A DNA stretch of 64,000 nucleotides from Mytilus edulis (GCF_963676685.1 NC_092345.1:72777960-72841959), one strand, 5' to 3'; shown: positions 24,101 to 35,200, counted from the first letter of the stretch. Numbers and translations: made by a program. The notes: a model not told the origin generated them from the sequence alone.

Positions 24101-24211
24101 ATCATGGGTAAATCAAAGGATTCTTCGAAGCCTAAAGTAGATGAAAAAGTTATCAAAGAATATTTAGGAGATAACTACCAGAAAAAAATGGACAAATTTT
24201 TACATAGTTAG
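12157..24211 (+). CDS. Arginine/serine-repeat (RS) protein, 3' part of gene
   Basis: Four exons join in frame: 12157-12317, 19962-20081, 20307-20342 and 22658-24211, with TAG at 24209. Junctions are standard: atatag|CC...GGA|gtaagt, tttcag|CAA...AAG|gtaaaa, ttag|GAA...CGT|gtaagt and tttcag|CAA. The joined part is 622 residues. Exon A (53 codons) is a basic, probably helical piece (EDITKLKKNFMQVYGMDYVN...). Exon B is acidic, then proline/threonine-rich (RTPTPEPTRSPP). The last exon starts with a proline-rich linker, then about 230 residues of RS/RSRS repeats, and ends with a non-RS tail containing EQLDQLADYNLNS. RS domains usually mean phosphorylation by SR kinases, nuclear location and RNA-processing contacts, but there is no RNA-recognition motif in the visible part. 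Exon A begins in phase 2, so a 5' exon is missing, unless an in-frame ATG at 12132, 24 bases upstream of the acceptor, is the true start. Family unknown. Confidence 0.82.
14220..14415 (+). repeat. Dispersed repeat, 'tgtcatattcctgacttgg' family
   Basis: Landmarks in order: 'cacaaaaatactgaactc', 'aggaaagtccc', 'cacatcaaacgaatgg', 'ctgacttggtacaggc', 'gtagaaaatggtgg', 'tagctagctaaacctg'. One of the cleaner copies in the window. Confidence 0.75.
14720..14815. repeat. Hairpin-forming repeat
   Basis: Arms 'ctcaactcggttgatttt' plus 'ctcgct' and 'agcgagaaaat' plus 'cttgttgag' flank a GC-rich 'ggccgtcccggctc' centre, and pairing extends outward ('attatcattgg' with 'caacgataat'). It has MITE-like geometry and no coding capacity. 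Confidence 0.5.
15409..15612 (+). repeat. Two-copy tandem repeat, 102-bp period
   Basis: Unit 1 starts at 'cgtggtatatat' (15409) and unit 2 at 'cgtggtatatat' (15511). Both continue through 'aatttctttgttaaatatg', 'cttttaaaatgctgat' and 'attgctcaaacttt'. Scattered substitutions and short indels separate the copies. Confidence 0.8.
16560..16740 (+). repeat. Dispersed mussel-type repeat
   Basis: Landmarks 'ctgcaggctcct', 'gggttaaacaagttt', 'gcccaaccctcccc', 'ggtgttacagcacaa' and 'acacatcagtagcaact' resemble the block at 62430-62580 ('ttacaggctt', 'gccaaaccctccca', 'cagcagttttacagcacaac'). Confidence 0.55.
18095..18310 (+). repeat. Dispersed repeat with 'actgccatagtcctgactt'
   Basis: Related in layout to the 'tgtcatattcctgacttgg' family but with different flanks ('ctaagggaagcgcatcaac', 'ggacatttgaaaacaa', 'ggttgaacctccaactta'). 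I treat it as a separate or strongly diverged subfamily. Confidence 0.5.
18606..18688. repeat. Palindrome with perfect 24-base centre
   Basis: The centre at 18633-18656 reads the same on both strands (TAATACGGTATA and its complement). Imperfect outer arms 'attagttacatag' and 'ctatgtaacgaat' continue the symmetry, with 'gctagtga' facing 'tcactagc'. Confidence 0.7.
18923..19070 (+). repeat. Two-copy tandem repeat, ~70-75-bp unit
   Basis: 'ataaagggacgtaac' begins at 18923 and again at 18993. Both units continue with 'ccactact', 'cgtgta', 'aaataagccccgcctccc' and 'cctaatat'. The GC-rich 'ccccgcctccc' block stands out from the AT-rich intron. Confidence 0.75.
20392..20731 (+). mobile_element. Retrozyme-like unit ending in a hammerhead
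   Basis: The sequence just after the ribozyme cleavage point, 'tggcgtacctttgataact' at 20726, recurs as 'tggtaccgttgataact' at 20392, about 335 bases earlier. So a unit of about 335 bases lies between two equivalent cleavage positions, as expected of a retroposed or tandem self-cleaving RNA (retrozyme). Only the 3' hammerhead is complete. The unit has no open frame. It contains a strong hairpin 'gtggacgtttcgtccac' near 20440. Confidence 0.65.
20688..20731 (+). ncRNA. Type I hammerhead ribozyme motif (HHR2)
   Basis: GCGTCA (20688-20693), CTGATGA (20694-20700), stem II GTCT (20701-20704)/AGAC (20710-20713) with loop TGTGT, GAAA (20714-20717), short stem III CG..CG, GTC (20723-20725) and TGGCGT (20726-20731), which pairs back to GCGTCA. 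Core and stems are identical to HHR1; only the stem II loop differs. It lies in the sense direction in the last intron of the RS-protein gene, so it would be present in that gene's pre-mRNA. Confidence 0.87.
20810..21493. mobile_element. Near-palindromic MITE/foldback element, 684 bp
   Basis: The ends 'ggtagcacaatacaaa' (20810) and 'tttgtattgtgctacc' (ending 21493) are inverted copies. The arms, about 20810-21081 and 21235-21493, match along nearly their full length ('cttccaatcagacaacttt' against 'aaagttgtctgattggaag'; 'attcttgtacaacacag' against 'ctgtgttgtacaagaat'). A unique spacer of about 150 bp separates them. There is no transposase. The flanks 'taa' and 'gtaa' give at most a weak TAA target duplication. 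Short open frames on both strands here are symmetry artefacts. Confidence 0.85.
22290..22430 (-). repeat. Dispersed repeat, 'attgagaatggaaatgg' family, reverse
   Basis: Minus-strand reading shows 'ttgaaaatggaaatgg', 'gagacatcaacccgacca', 'cagcgagaaaatacc' and 'ctgaaggcgagctt', the order also seen at 57048-57190 and 62605-62745. Confidence 0.65.
22658..24211 (+). CDS. Last coding exon of the RS protein: RS repeats with periodic beta-like insertions
   Basis: 517 codons without a break, in an otherwise stop-rich AT-rich region. RS, SRSR and RRRR runs are encoded by mixed codons (AGA, CGA, CGT, CGG; TCA, TCT, AGT), so the repetition is kept at protein level and is not a simple DNA repeat. Short strands of alternating hydrophobic residues recur through the RS region: GVGVMVIG (about 22933), NIIIHNH (23023), INVNVIN (23125), HIVIVNRS (23247), VDVKIVHA (23369), KIIVHKG (23500) and LSFDINS (23641). 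The C-terminal 60 residues are lysine/aspartate-rich and end YQKKMDKFLHS. A long minus-strand frame over 23599-24003 is a shadow of this exon. Confidence 0.88.
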   Translation, partial: QRPVRGDSRRSLSETPPLPPIKQNPDTPRLERKNNPNQGSPGRSSSQVKQRQVLPPIKGNGGSSGSYSVEDDPSRDNVTRPRDDRQFDPDIGVGVMVIGTQNSRPRSQERSSMKRSRSRSPKNIIIHNHTSRQRSHERSRSRSRERRRSRSRSPEINVNVINTRSRSSSRNRRRSRSSSSRRRRKSRSRTSSRDKRHIVIVNRSNSRDRHSRRHSRSRSKSRSTSRRRRTRSRSSSVDVKIVHASRRRKSRSRSSSRGRRRSRSRSSSRGRRKTRSHSQEKKIIVHKGRSRSPSRGRKRRSSSPRKRSSSRGRSHERRHSSRSRSRSLSFDINSKSGRHRNNSGPDRTHSRDKGKQPLKKKELNRKHSTSRSPTPDRRRRSPSPIRAVAAAARPREAARAETSEKARSGNPQSSSHKSNDQRLPSSLAKELNSPSRRSAPSDTKYPSNNKPSSSSKQGKNDDEMKGIIEQLDQLADYNLNSIMGKSKDSSKPKVDEKVIKEYLGDNYQKKMDKFLHS

Positions 24212-24666
24212 TTTAAATAACTACTTAGAATGTTAAAACCTTGACATGTTAGCAGGGCATATATTTTATGAACAGGAATGACGGCAAATATTGTATCTGA
24301 TGCTAAACACCTCACAAATTACTGTCATACGCAGATGTAAGCAACACAAAATCTAAATGGATTCTTTCGACCAAATATATAGTGAAACGAAGGACTTGTG
24401 CAATTTCAATGTACAAAGGTTATAATGGGATCTAATTGTCGGAGACTGTCATTACTGCTATAGCCATAAAATGTGGTTGTAAATTTTAATTTCTGTTTAA
24501 TTAATTGAAACGTATTTCTTGTTCGTAGGGAAAATAATTATAAATAATGTAGACTCATATTTTTGTTTTGAGATTTTGTTTCTTTGCAGAGAAATTGTCT
24601 TGTCCATACTGTTACGAGAATGATTCTATCAAACAAAACGTATTTTGAGAGTAATTTTATAGTAGA

Positions 24667-24672
24667 AATAAA
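24667..24672 (+). terminator. Candidate poly(A) signal of the RS-protein gene
   Basis: AATAAA 456 bases after the stop codon. A second AATAAA at 26147-26152 is an alternative. Neither is proven. Confidence 0.35.
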
Positions 24673-25200
24673 AAAGTATAACGAAACATTTCCGAAAAAT
24701 ATACCAAGTACATCAATACCATAATTTGATTAATACAAAATGTGATCTTCAAATAACATTGACTCTTGTTGCTTTCATTTGTCTCCTTTGCATTAACAGA
24801 GACATGCAGTTGATTTTATATTATGTTTTAGTAATTGACAATAAGTTGATATTTTAAAAAAAAATGCTACAAATTTACTCAACACATATATCAAACATTT
24901 ATTCTGAAATGCACAGCTGAGGATATTTGCTACTATTGTGTTGAAATTGTAAAATTATGATATTTATGAATTTCCTTTATTGAATTTTTTATAAGTTCTT
25001 GACCTTCGATCGTTTTGTAATTATTTACAATAAGTTGTTCATTGATTGTAATGTAATTTAAAACTCAAGGTATTTGTCCAAGGTACTTGATATATTCATG
25101 TTGGTTAGTAAATGTTTGTCTTTGTCGACATACTGAATATAAGTTTCAAAGGACAGAATATAACATCTAATATTTAAAGAAAGCACAGTTCTCACACCGT

Positions 25201-25372
25201 GTGTGTTTTATAAGTTTTGCTCTATTTATTTTTTGTCAATAATGTACTTTTATTTTTGAGTTGCACCTCCCAAATGCTGTATCCTTGTGTGTTTTATAAG
25301 TTTTGCTCTATTGATTTTTTGTCAATAATGTACTTTTATTTTTGGGTTGCACCTCCCAAATGCTGTATCCTT
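25201..25372 (+). repeat. Tandem duplication, 86-bp period
   Basis: Two nearly identical units ('gttttataagttttgctcta', 'ttgtcaataatgtactttta', 'ttgcacctcccaaatgctgt') with about two differences, so the duplication is recent. It lies 1 kb downstream of the RS-protein stop codon, perhaps within its 3' untranslated region. Confidence 0.85.
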
Positions 25373-27174
25373 TCCAAGCAAACACTGAAGCAAACGTAGC
25401 TTTATTTTTTTAAATGTTGTATAAGTATTTTTACTGTTAGATTGTATAATATAGTTATTAATGTCAGTGATATTTGTGATTTTTTTAAACTTGTAATATA
25501 CCAATGAAAATTTGTCGATTGTTTTGCGTTAAAATTTTTAGTTCCATTTTTAGGATGCCTTGAGTCGTTAAAAAGCTAAGAACTACATTAAACTCGCTTG
25601 TTCTGGGCCAATTGTAAGATAAAAAAAGATATAAGAGTTTGTAACTTGCAGATTGGAAGAGTGGGAATAAATTATCAAAATAAGTATAAATGTTGATGGC
25701 CAGAATACATTACAGTCACAATTATCTATATGTTTTTCATTATTTATAGTATATAGTTTTCATTGGTAAAAACGAAATTGAAATAGTACATTGTTATACT
25801 AATGAGTGATTGTTACTGCAATTGCATTTCCTTACTGGCCCAATACAGTGGCATGACCTAAATCCAACCGATTTCGATTGTAACAGAGTGAAATGATAAT
25901 ACTTGGTCACTAACGAAGACTGTTTGAATGTGAATCAAGAAGCATAGTAAGGACATATGTTACTTTTTTTGGTATACACCCGTCCATTTTATATGTAGCT
26001 ATACAATGTAAGTACCTATATTTTTTTTAACCAATGATGTGATATTTTATAACAGTCTGTGATAAATATGTATTAACTTGTTGTTGTTGCTGATGTTATT
26101 ATTGTTAAATGTTTAATATTTCCATTTTAAAATGATTGGCTTGTGCAATAAAGCATTAGTATTCAAAATCTTATATTTATCACATGGTCATTGACCTTCA
26201 AGCAAACAAGGATATTATAAAACCGACTACATTTTGTAATCTGAAATATTACACTTATTACTACTGATTTGCCTCAATATTAGGATGATTTAGTTACGAC
26301 ATATAAACCGATTTGGAGAGATAAGTCCCAAGTTTCCTGAATAACTTTCTTCGAGAACGCTGAGCCATGATAAAATGTTTGAAGAGCCAAATATATATAT
26401 AAAAAAAAAAATGCAAGCATCAAAATTACGTTGAACTCAATAATACAGTCATAAATGTATTAGATCAACTTGTCCAATTGCGTTTAGGACAATAACATAT
26501 TCATATGCAGAAGGTTAAGTTAAATTGTAGCATTTAACAAACATGTTTTTGTTCCAGCAGATAGAGCACCGGGCAACCTCGCGTGTAAAACAAATTACAA
26601 AAACTGCTTGATAAATGAATCAATTATTGATTTCAAATGCAAACTTATCATATAATCCGACGACACTTGTCAAAGAGAAATCCTCGACAATCACAGGTCT
26701 GTATAACTGCAAAACTAGATATCAAATGAGTTCGTACAAACACCGTTCCAAGTGCTCAAAGAAACATTTTTCTAAATTATTAACACCCATTTTATCTAGA
26801 ATTCAAACCGGGCTTCAACGTTAATGTGAATACTAATCAGATGCGGATACTAAAACATTCCAAAACTATTGTTAAGAGCACATACAATCTAAAACTCTTT
26901 TATCTTGTAGTTAAACCTTTAACTTTTCTTTTTTGGTAGGATTCGTGTTGATAAGTCTTTAGTTTTCTTTGTTGTCTTCAAGTTTGTACTGTTTGTTTTT
27001 TTGTCTGTTTTCATTTTATGCCCTGGCGTTCTTAATATATTTTCTACTCTGAGTATGAATTTTCATGTTAAATCATATCAAGATAAAAGTAATGGCAACT
27101 AGGTGAATACTACACTCGTGAATCGTGCAGTAAGTAGCCGTTCTGATATTTGGTATTGATAAATACGTATGATG

Positions 27175-27540
27175 CCTATTTTGACTTGACGCATGTACAA
27201 ATATTTGCAAACAATTAAGTCTATCAATAACTGGTGTGACCTTGACCTTTGACCCATTCATCCGAAAAAATAAATAAGGAACTTCCCCATCTCGTGGCAC
27301 ATTCCAACCAAATTGGAATAGAGTTTCCATGGATTTTATCCGAAAACAAAAATTATGCGAACACTCCAATCTATTTATAACTGATGTTAACTTCACTTTT
27401 GACATGGATCAAAATGTGTTTTCTTTGAATCGAACGAACTAAGTTCAGCAACAAATGGGTCATATGAAAACATCCAGAAACTATTTGTTTGCCCAAATTT
27501 TAGTCTATCAATGACTGCTGTTAACTTGATTTTTGACCCC
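27175..27540 (+). repeat. Diverged tandem repeat, ~145-bp period
   Basis: Three related segments: 'agtctatcaataactggtg' with 'cttgacctttgaccc' (about 27210), 'aatctatttataactgatg' with 'cttcacttttgac' (about 27365), and 'agtctatcaatgactgctg' with 'cttgatttttgaccc' (about 27502). Heavy divergence makes exact borders uncertain. Confidence 0.5.
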
Positions 27541-29180
27541 CCCCCCCTAACTCAAAATAGATAGGGGATTTTACAGACCAATGAAAACTATCAAATTAAG
27601 ATGGGAGAAATTTTCAATATAGCACAAACGATTTGGACTGTAAATTACAATTTTAAACGTCAAACTTATGCTCCAAGATGTGATTATTATATACAGGGTT
27701 TAGCCCACCATCTTTTTCGGAAAATGTCTGTACCAAGTCAGTTATATGACAGTAATATTCCACTTGTCTTATTGGTTGATAACATTTTATTTTGTTACTT
27801 TTGATGGACTTTCTCAATTTAAATAAATTATTCAATATTCACTCAGAGCATGTTTAATAAAAATATTTATATATCTATTAACAACCCATCGACGGCTCAT
27901 GGTGCAAATATGTAAAAATTACAATTGCGTTTTTAACACCCTCTTTTTATAATGAAATAATTCCATTCCTCCTATTGTCTTGATAAGACTTTCTGTTGAT
28001 CGTACTTATCGCTACCATCATCACTCCGTAAATTATGATCAACTTGTAAATTTGGTTGTTCTTTCAACTGTAACGAACAAAATCCAGTAGTGTGATCACA
28101 CATATGGCATAATTTAAAAATATTGTTATATTACAATAGAAAATGAATAACGAACTCGCCTACTCCAATCTACCTTCACTTGATATATTATAAGTAGCGT
28201 TGCCGCCATATTAGAATATTGTTTCGTAATCATAGAATATAGAGTCATTATAATTGCTTTTGTAAACGACATATTTTTCCTTAGCATCCAGTTCACTGCG
28301 TCATTCTGTGTATACTTTGGACATATTTCTTTCTTTATTCTAGACCTTAAATGAATTCTTGAATAGTCAAAGTGCGATTCATTTAAAACCGGGACGGTTA
28401 ACTTCATTACTGTGTGTATTTACATAATGTGATTATTGGTAGTCGTAGTTATGGATAAGTAAAGCGGGGAGATTTCCATTCTAAATGTCAACACACTGTC
28501 GTCACAGGGAAGTAGACATAACATCAACATGGTCAATGCTGTTGAAAGAATCTGATTTGAATTCCTTATTTATATCTGCAGATTAATACTTCACTTGCAT
28601 CCAAAAACGAGAGAGATTGCCTTAGGATAATTATAGACTGACCGTAAAAACTTCCATATTTAATTCCTTCTGTTAACACCTTTAATGTTTCTTTTCTTGA
28701 TTCTTCGATGATAATTGAGCAACGATATTTTATAATCCCACGGAGCACTGCGACAAAGATACATACGCGTTGCAATGTTCATCCGAAATCCAACCCCAGG
28801 GTTGATAATTTGCCTTTGCTTCGTCAGTGAATATTGATATCTAAATTCAGGTCTGCTACTAGTTGATTGTCAAATGCAGTATCTTCTATTTGTTTTGAAT
28901 AAATGTTATGGTTCAATATTTGTAACGGATTGAACTCTTTTCATAACCAAACAACTTTAATGAGTGTATGAACTTTTTCTAGCTCCACGTGAATGGGTCA
29001 TAATCAAAATTAACAGATTGACATTCATGAGGAAGTTTCTTTGATGTCTGGATCTTTGACGTTCGAGTAACAATAATTAAGGAATGATATATGAAAGTTG
29101 AAAAAGAAGTCCAAACACGACGTCATGTTATTTGAAAATAATGTTTTCGTAAATCTAAATAAGAAATGCTGCGTTACATC

Positions 29181-29186
29181 TTTATT
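29181..29186 (-). terminator. Candidate poly(A) signal of the HEPN-STAND gene
   Basis: AATAAA on the minus strand, 201 bases beyond the stop codon at 29387-29389. It is the closest good match downstream. Confidence 0.4.
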
Positions 29187-29386
29187 TAAAATCATGTTGA
29201 TTGTTACAGACAAAATGACATTCTAAACTACCAAGAAACAAAAACTAGCTACACACACAAAAAATCATTATTTTCCATCAGTTTTGCAAATCTCAGTTCT
29301 CGTCATGTGTAACGAACAGTCAAGAGAGTCGCAATTGGAAACAAGAAATTTTTAACATAAGTATTCAGCGCCAAATATTTTGTAAG

Positions 29387-32220
29387 CTACAGTGACACAT
29401 TGATTGAAAACAAGTATTGGGAATTTCTGCCTGGTGATTTGTTGTGTATCATCAAAACAGACGATCTTGTCAAAGGCAGCAACATTGATACATTGTTTTT
29501 ATTGTACAAAGTCGATTTATGCTTGATGTAAATTTCTTCTAATTTTGGAAAGGTGTTATACGAGTCGGAGCAAATAGGCGAAATCTTAAACGAAGTGTCA
29601 ATATACAACGTATATTGAACCTTGAAACCACAAACAGTGTCTTCAATTAGCTTCTTACGATTTATTCTTCTATCTTGTAATCCTATAATTAAGATTAGCA
29701 GTTTTGGCTTAGCTGAGAGAAAGTCTGGTTTTATTTTTGTTTGTTTCCTTCCGAATTGGTCTATGCAGAGTAAAGAATATAAAGGTGTTTGTTTATCGTC
29801 GTTTTGTTTGGTAAATATGTTAGTCAGATTTTCTGTAGCCATCAAACTGGACAATATCGTACAGCTTGGGTTGATTGTCAAAAGATGCCCAAGGGACGAG
29901 CCGTTTGGACAATATACGTCGCTTTTAAATTTAAAATAATCCGTATAAAAAATATCATATATGTTTAAATCACGCATGGTTTTAATTCTTCTCTTTACAT
30001 CAGTAGGTTTACACCTGAAGTTTGTTTTTGCACCGCTCAATAGTAATTTTCTAAGAAATATGGGTTGATTAAAAACAACAGACCTTGCAAAAGGCGTTAA
30101 CCCTTGAAAATCAGTACATTCAAGCGTGGCAGTATTATAGTCTAAAATAATATTAGCTGCAATAACGTCTCTTGTTCTAACTGCAAAGTGCAGAGCACTT
30201 TCGCATGTTAGTTCAATAACCAAATTAATGGACTCTAATGTTATAAAATTATACGGTTCTCGATCAACTGATATTTTTGCTTCATTCACAGAGACGGATG
30301 TGTTATATTTTTCAAAATATATCTTATTGTCTGGTTTCCAAACTACATTCTTTTTGGAACATTGTACGCAATGGTCTTTGATTCCATTTTCAAAAAGATA
30401 CATTAAAATTTCATATGCTTGGAAAAAGCATGACAAAATTAGAAGATTTTGTTCATTCTCAATTTTCAAATGTTTTGCGCATAATTTAAATATTGCAACG
30501 TTTTTCTTTGTAATTGCTAATTGTAATGCACTAAGTCCACTTCTTGTCCTATAGTTTAATGCTGAACCATCATTCTTAATCATATGTTTAACAACATCAA
30601 TATTTGCATGCGATATTGCAAAATGGAGCACCGTAAATGCATCTTTTTCTATATATCTGTCAGTCTGTTGGTCAAATATAAGATTTGCCATATCAAACAT
30701 TTCAAGTTGACATGAATAGTCAATCATTCCATGTTCAACTATAGCTCTAACATTTTCGGTATTGTTTGCAATAACTGCATTTAGAGCTGCTAATGTTAAA
30801 TTTTTACTTTTAGATATGGATAATAATAACTTCATTATTGTGTATGAGTTAATACATTTTGCATTAACTTCAAGTGACGAAAGACAAGTTGTACGATTCA
30901 TTTGTTCAAAGCATGTTTTTCGATCAACAATGTATGGAGGTATTAATTTTATCTTGTTTGTTAGATCTTTAGCATTTGCCTCATTGATGTGAAATAGAAG
31001 GTCGGTAATGAAATCTATAGAAACGTCTGGTTCATGGTTGTCTAAAATTTCATCCAGTAAATTTCCAGCAATCGCTTTATGTCCATTCACTATGTTCACA
31101 TAATATGGACGACCTTTTCGTTCTTTAGAAGTAAGCCATTCTTTAAATAAAAAAGTGTTAAAGGTTATTTGCGAGCTGGCCGAAATATATATAACATGAG
31201 GAGACATTTTATGAATAAGTTCATCAAAAAGGTATTCATCATTCAAAGACGCATCAGCTGCTTGAGCTATATGAAATATCTTCTGTTGTTCTAATGGTTC
31301 ATTGCTTGCAGCTATTATTTCGAAAATAATCCTTGAATTTTTAAACCGTTTTGAATAACTGTTATTGTATAAGAAGTCCATTTCCAATTCAAAGGCAGTT
31401 TGAAAAGAACCAGGTAAATTATTGATGTTAAGATTATTTTCTTTCGGTTTGATCGTTAACAGACTCCTTGCAAGCTGCAGCATGACAAAGTCATACTCGG
31501 TTTCAGAAGCTAAACGTTTAGCTATGTTATTCTGTACTGAAAAGAGTTTCTGAATATGGCGAACGAAATCTTTTTTGTGTTCTTCTGAATTTTTAGATAG
31601 ATGCCATTTTTTCAAATTTCCAAAGCTGCTGGCTATTTCAAAGTCATTGCGCGTGGTGAAGAGAAACTTCACCCATTCAGGAAATAAAGAATAAATTTGC
31701 TTTAAGGATGACAAAATTGATTGTTTATTTTCTATCACACATTTGTCTAGTGCATCAACTAAGATGAGTAATTTCCTTTTTGGATGCGGTTGAATGCGAA
31801 ACAGTGGACCTATCAATAACAAATGAGAACAATATATTGGGTCAAATGTACACATACTTGTTACATTTTTCACATTATTTTTTTGCAAATACTTGCTCGC
31901 GTCTTTATCCATTTTATATGCTGGATACATATGTTTAAGTTGGTGTACTATGTTCAATACAAAGGCACTTACGTCTCTAAATGTTATTGTATCAGCTCTG
32001 CATAAATGATACAATATATCATACCCTGTGAAGTTGTGTCTTTTTGAAATAATTTCAACCATTGCTGCTGTTTTCCCAAACCCAGGGTCAGCTATAATCA
32101 AAAGTCCTTTAGTGTTTGAGTCATCGATTCTTTCTTTTATTCCTTTAAACAACCACTGTCTCCCAGTAAAATTAACATGCTCTTGGATATAAGAATCAAA
32201 TTGTAAACGAAATCCGAAAT
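29387..32220 (-). CDS. Exon 2: STAND P-loop NTPase with ankyrin-like repeats
   Basis: 944 codons in one exon following the acceptor tttatttccag at 32221. It opens FGFRLQFDSYIQEHVNFTGR, the kind of linker that precedes the P-loop in TANC-like and other metazoan STAND ATPases. Walker A, Walker B and a TTR sensor-like motif are intact. From about 480 residues into the exon the chain becomes helix-pair repeats with TVLHFA, SALQLA and ALHFAV starts, typical of ankyrin. The last 150 residues have no recognised domain. Single-exon coding of NTPase plus repeats is common in expanded invertebrate families. Confidence 0.88.
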
Positions 32221-35200
32221 CTGGAAATAAAAATGTAAAATAACAAAAATAACAAACTCAATGGAAAAATTCAAAACGAAAATGGTCAAATCAAAAGCTC
32301 GAACACACCAAACGAATGGAAAACAGCTGTCATATTTCTGACTTGGTACAAACATTTCCTGATGTAGAAAATGGTGGATTAACCCTGGTTTTATCCCTAG
32401 CTAAACCTCTCACTTGTATGACAGTCGCACATGCAATTCCATCAAATTGGCAACAATAAGTGAGCAAAACAAACAAACATTAAACTTGCGTTTTAAAGAC
32501 CGATACAACTTAATAATAAATCAAGCTCTCTCAATTTCAAGAAAGTTCACACATCTGTTTCAAAATATCAACCTTTTTAAAAGACATATATATTGATGGT
32601 ATATAAATAACGGACATTATAAAAGCAGAAAAAATGACAGTTCATTGTCCTTGGTTGTTGGTTGTTTTAGTGGTTTTTTTTTTTTTTTTTTTAGATATAA
32701 TCAATTCAAAATTTGGCGGAGAATGATTCTCTTTTGATTTTTTCAACAGTTAACATTGGCTTCCAAAAATAACAAGGATGTTATAAGATTTTTCAAAGAT
32801 GACTGTTTATACCAAATGTAATGAATTTATGAAAAGAAAAATAGGGGTTATCGGGTAAAAATGTTCTTGTCTTACTTAACTTGTAATTGACTGTTGTTTG
32901 CTGTACCATTAAGTTTGGAACAGGGAGATGACCAAGATTTCCAAGAGGTGAAGTTTAAGTCATCCCTTCGTAAGCTTTACAGACGCCATCACGAGTTTAC
33001 CATTATGTAATATCCGTTTCACAGACGGTCACGGATATGTTCTTAATATCGAAACTACAATCCCATATCCTTTGTGACCTATCGAATTATACTTATTACC
33101 GGCTTTGAAATAACATGAGCAACACGGCGAGTGTCAAATGTGAGGCAGGATCTTCTTACACTTCCGAAGCACATGAAATTTATAACGTGTTGTTTTCGTT
33201 TTTTAAAGCACTTGGTAGATACCTTCTTTTTTTCAGTCCCCGGGGTATATATCATAAGTTCAGAATCAAGTATTTGAATGCTGACACGCTTTATAACAAT
33301 TTTTTTCTAAATATGTCCGTTTAAAGATTTTGAAATAATAAATAAACTAGGTCTTTTTAGCTCCCTCAGGCAAAGTTGACCTAAGATGGATTTGGCTATT
33401 TTAGGTCTTTTTCGAGTATATAGCTCTTCAACTGTTAAACTCTTATACAACCGAGGCTTTCAAATTTTGATGTTCCTGATTAAGGTAAATCCAAAAAAGA
33501 GCCTCGGATGCAAGACATTTTTATTTGTTGTTTTCATTTTTTACAGCCCTGGATCGAAATATCTGCTTGTAGAATATAAATTTCCGATGGTATCATAAGC
33601 ACAGTAGTCACTCAGTACTTCATTATTGACATGATTTATAACCAACTTTTTATAAACTGATCATTTAAAACGTTTGGAAATATAGAGAATCTAACGTTAC
33701 ATCTCCCTCAGAAAAGTTGACGTTGTATGGATTGCCTATTTGTTCAGGTCCTTTTTCGTCATATAATGCTTAACCTATTTTGATTCTAATACTTGCTTTG
33801 CTTTCAAATATTGGTTTTGAGCGTTCCTGATGCAAGTCAATCCAGAAAAACTCTCTGGACGCATGAAACTTAAAACATGTTGTTTTCATTTTTTATTTCA
33901 ATCCTTCTTTCTTAGCGAGTTAAAATTGTCGTCTTTGCAAATAACACACATCAATTCAATTTCAATGTATATACAAAATAAATGGATCCATTATTGACAG
34001 CATAAACCTCGAAAACAGAATGTTGCAAAGCTAAGTTGTGCAACTCTTTATCAGAGGTGACAACTAATAGTGTCTTGCAAAAGGTGTTTTATCATTATAA
34101 TGCAGAAATATAGTTATACCAAACTTGATATCGATACGCTATAATAAACACAGTGTCATAATGAAGCACCCGTCTCTGCTCTGAATAATAATGAAATTTA
34201 ATAAGAAAAAAAATCATATATAATAAATTGTTGTTGAACAAGCTCTCATACTTAAATCCACATGATAACTAAAACATGGATGTAGAAAACAAAGAAGGGG
34301 GAATGTAGTTCAGGGCGTTATCAATAAGGTACACATTTAGGTAGAAATAGGGTCAAAATGAGGTTTAATTGTCTATGTATGAAGTTTAAAATTAACGAGT
34401 TTTGTTAAGGTTCATTTTTTGGGGAGGAGAAGGATTATTGAACATTTATTTGAGTGTCTGTTTGTCCTCTTGTTGTTAGCGTTGTCAGTTTATTTTCGAT
34501 TTATGAGTTTCCCTCTGGTACCTTTCGTCCCTCTTTTAGTTCAAATAGCCAAATGAAGAACTAAGCTAAATGTCAGACGATTTGACAGGACTATAGTTTC
34601 ATATGCGGTCTATTTAAAAGAATGTTCAAAAGTAGCAACCTTACCCTCATCTTGTACACACCATAAAGAAAGACACACAGCCGTCAATACGATGAAAACA
34701 CTGCAAGGTACAATTTTCTTACAACATCGTTTTACACGTTCAGTGATTGGCTTTTTTCCAAAAAGTTTAAATTCAAGTTCAAGTAAGATTTGTTCTTTAA
34801 TCAATCTTTGTTCGAAAATGTCCTTTAAATATGTCTGCTGCAGTGCAGTAATAGAAGTCACAGCATCTTGTGACTGTTGATACAGAATAATATCAGGTGT
34901 TTGTAGAACATTCAACAGTGTTTGACAATATCTCGTTTTGTCTTTGTCACTTACTGTTGAGTTATGAGAAACTTCATTTCTTATCTTGCGTACTTTGTCC
35001 ATGTTTTTGTTGAACTCTGTACAGTTGATCATACATCCAACAAGAACAGATACGTCAACGAGGTTAGGGATAGTTCTTGTCGTAAAACACCAATCCGGGA
35101 AAAAGCATTTCTGAACTTCACGAGGATCAGATGGCCACTTTGCTGAATCCATACGAGTCCAGATAAACTTTTGTTTTGTTAAAACATTTCGATTCTTATG

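Larger units (their letters stand above)
24212..29386. other. Intergenic region and 3' flanks of two converging genes
   Basis: Contains the 3' untranslated sequence of the RS gene (possible poly(A) signals at 24667 and 26147), an 86-bp tandem duplication at 25201-25372, a diverged repeat block at about 27175-27540, and at its right end the presumed 3' untranslated sequence of the minus-strand HEPN-STAND gene. No further exon can be supported. Confidence 0.6.
32221..34644. other. Intron of the HEPN-STAND gene
   Basis: 2.4 kb made largely of repeats: the 'tgtcatattcctgacttgg' element directly against the acceptor (32222-32460), a diverged relative of the 56628-57023 MITE (about 32690-32890), a reverse piece of the 63280-63715 repeat (32925-33090, and 34470-34545), and ~340-bp tandem units (33180-33900). 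An AATAAA on the minus strand at 34445-34450 lies 160 bases past the intronic stop. Confidence 0.65.

Noticed and set aside
32137..32152. Start of the STAND protein at 32152
   Set aside because: The codon is TTG, and the frame extends upstream to a proper acceptor at 32220 with a conserved linker, so translation begins in the HEPN exon.
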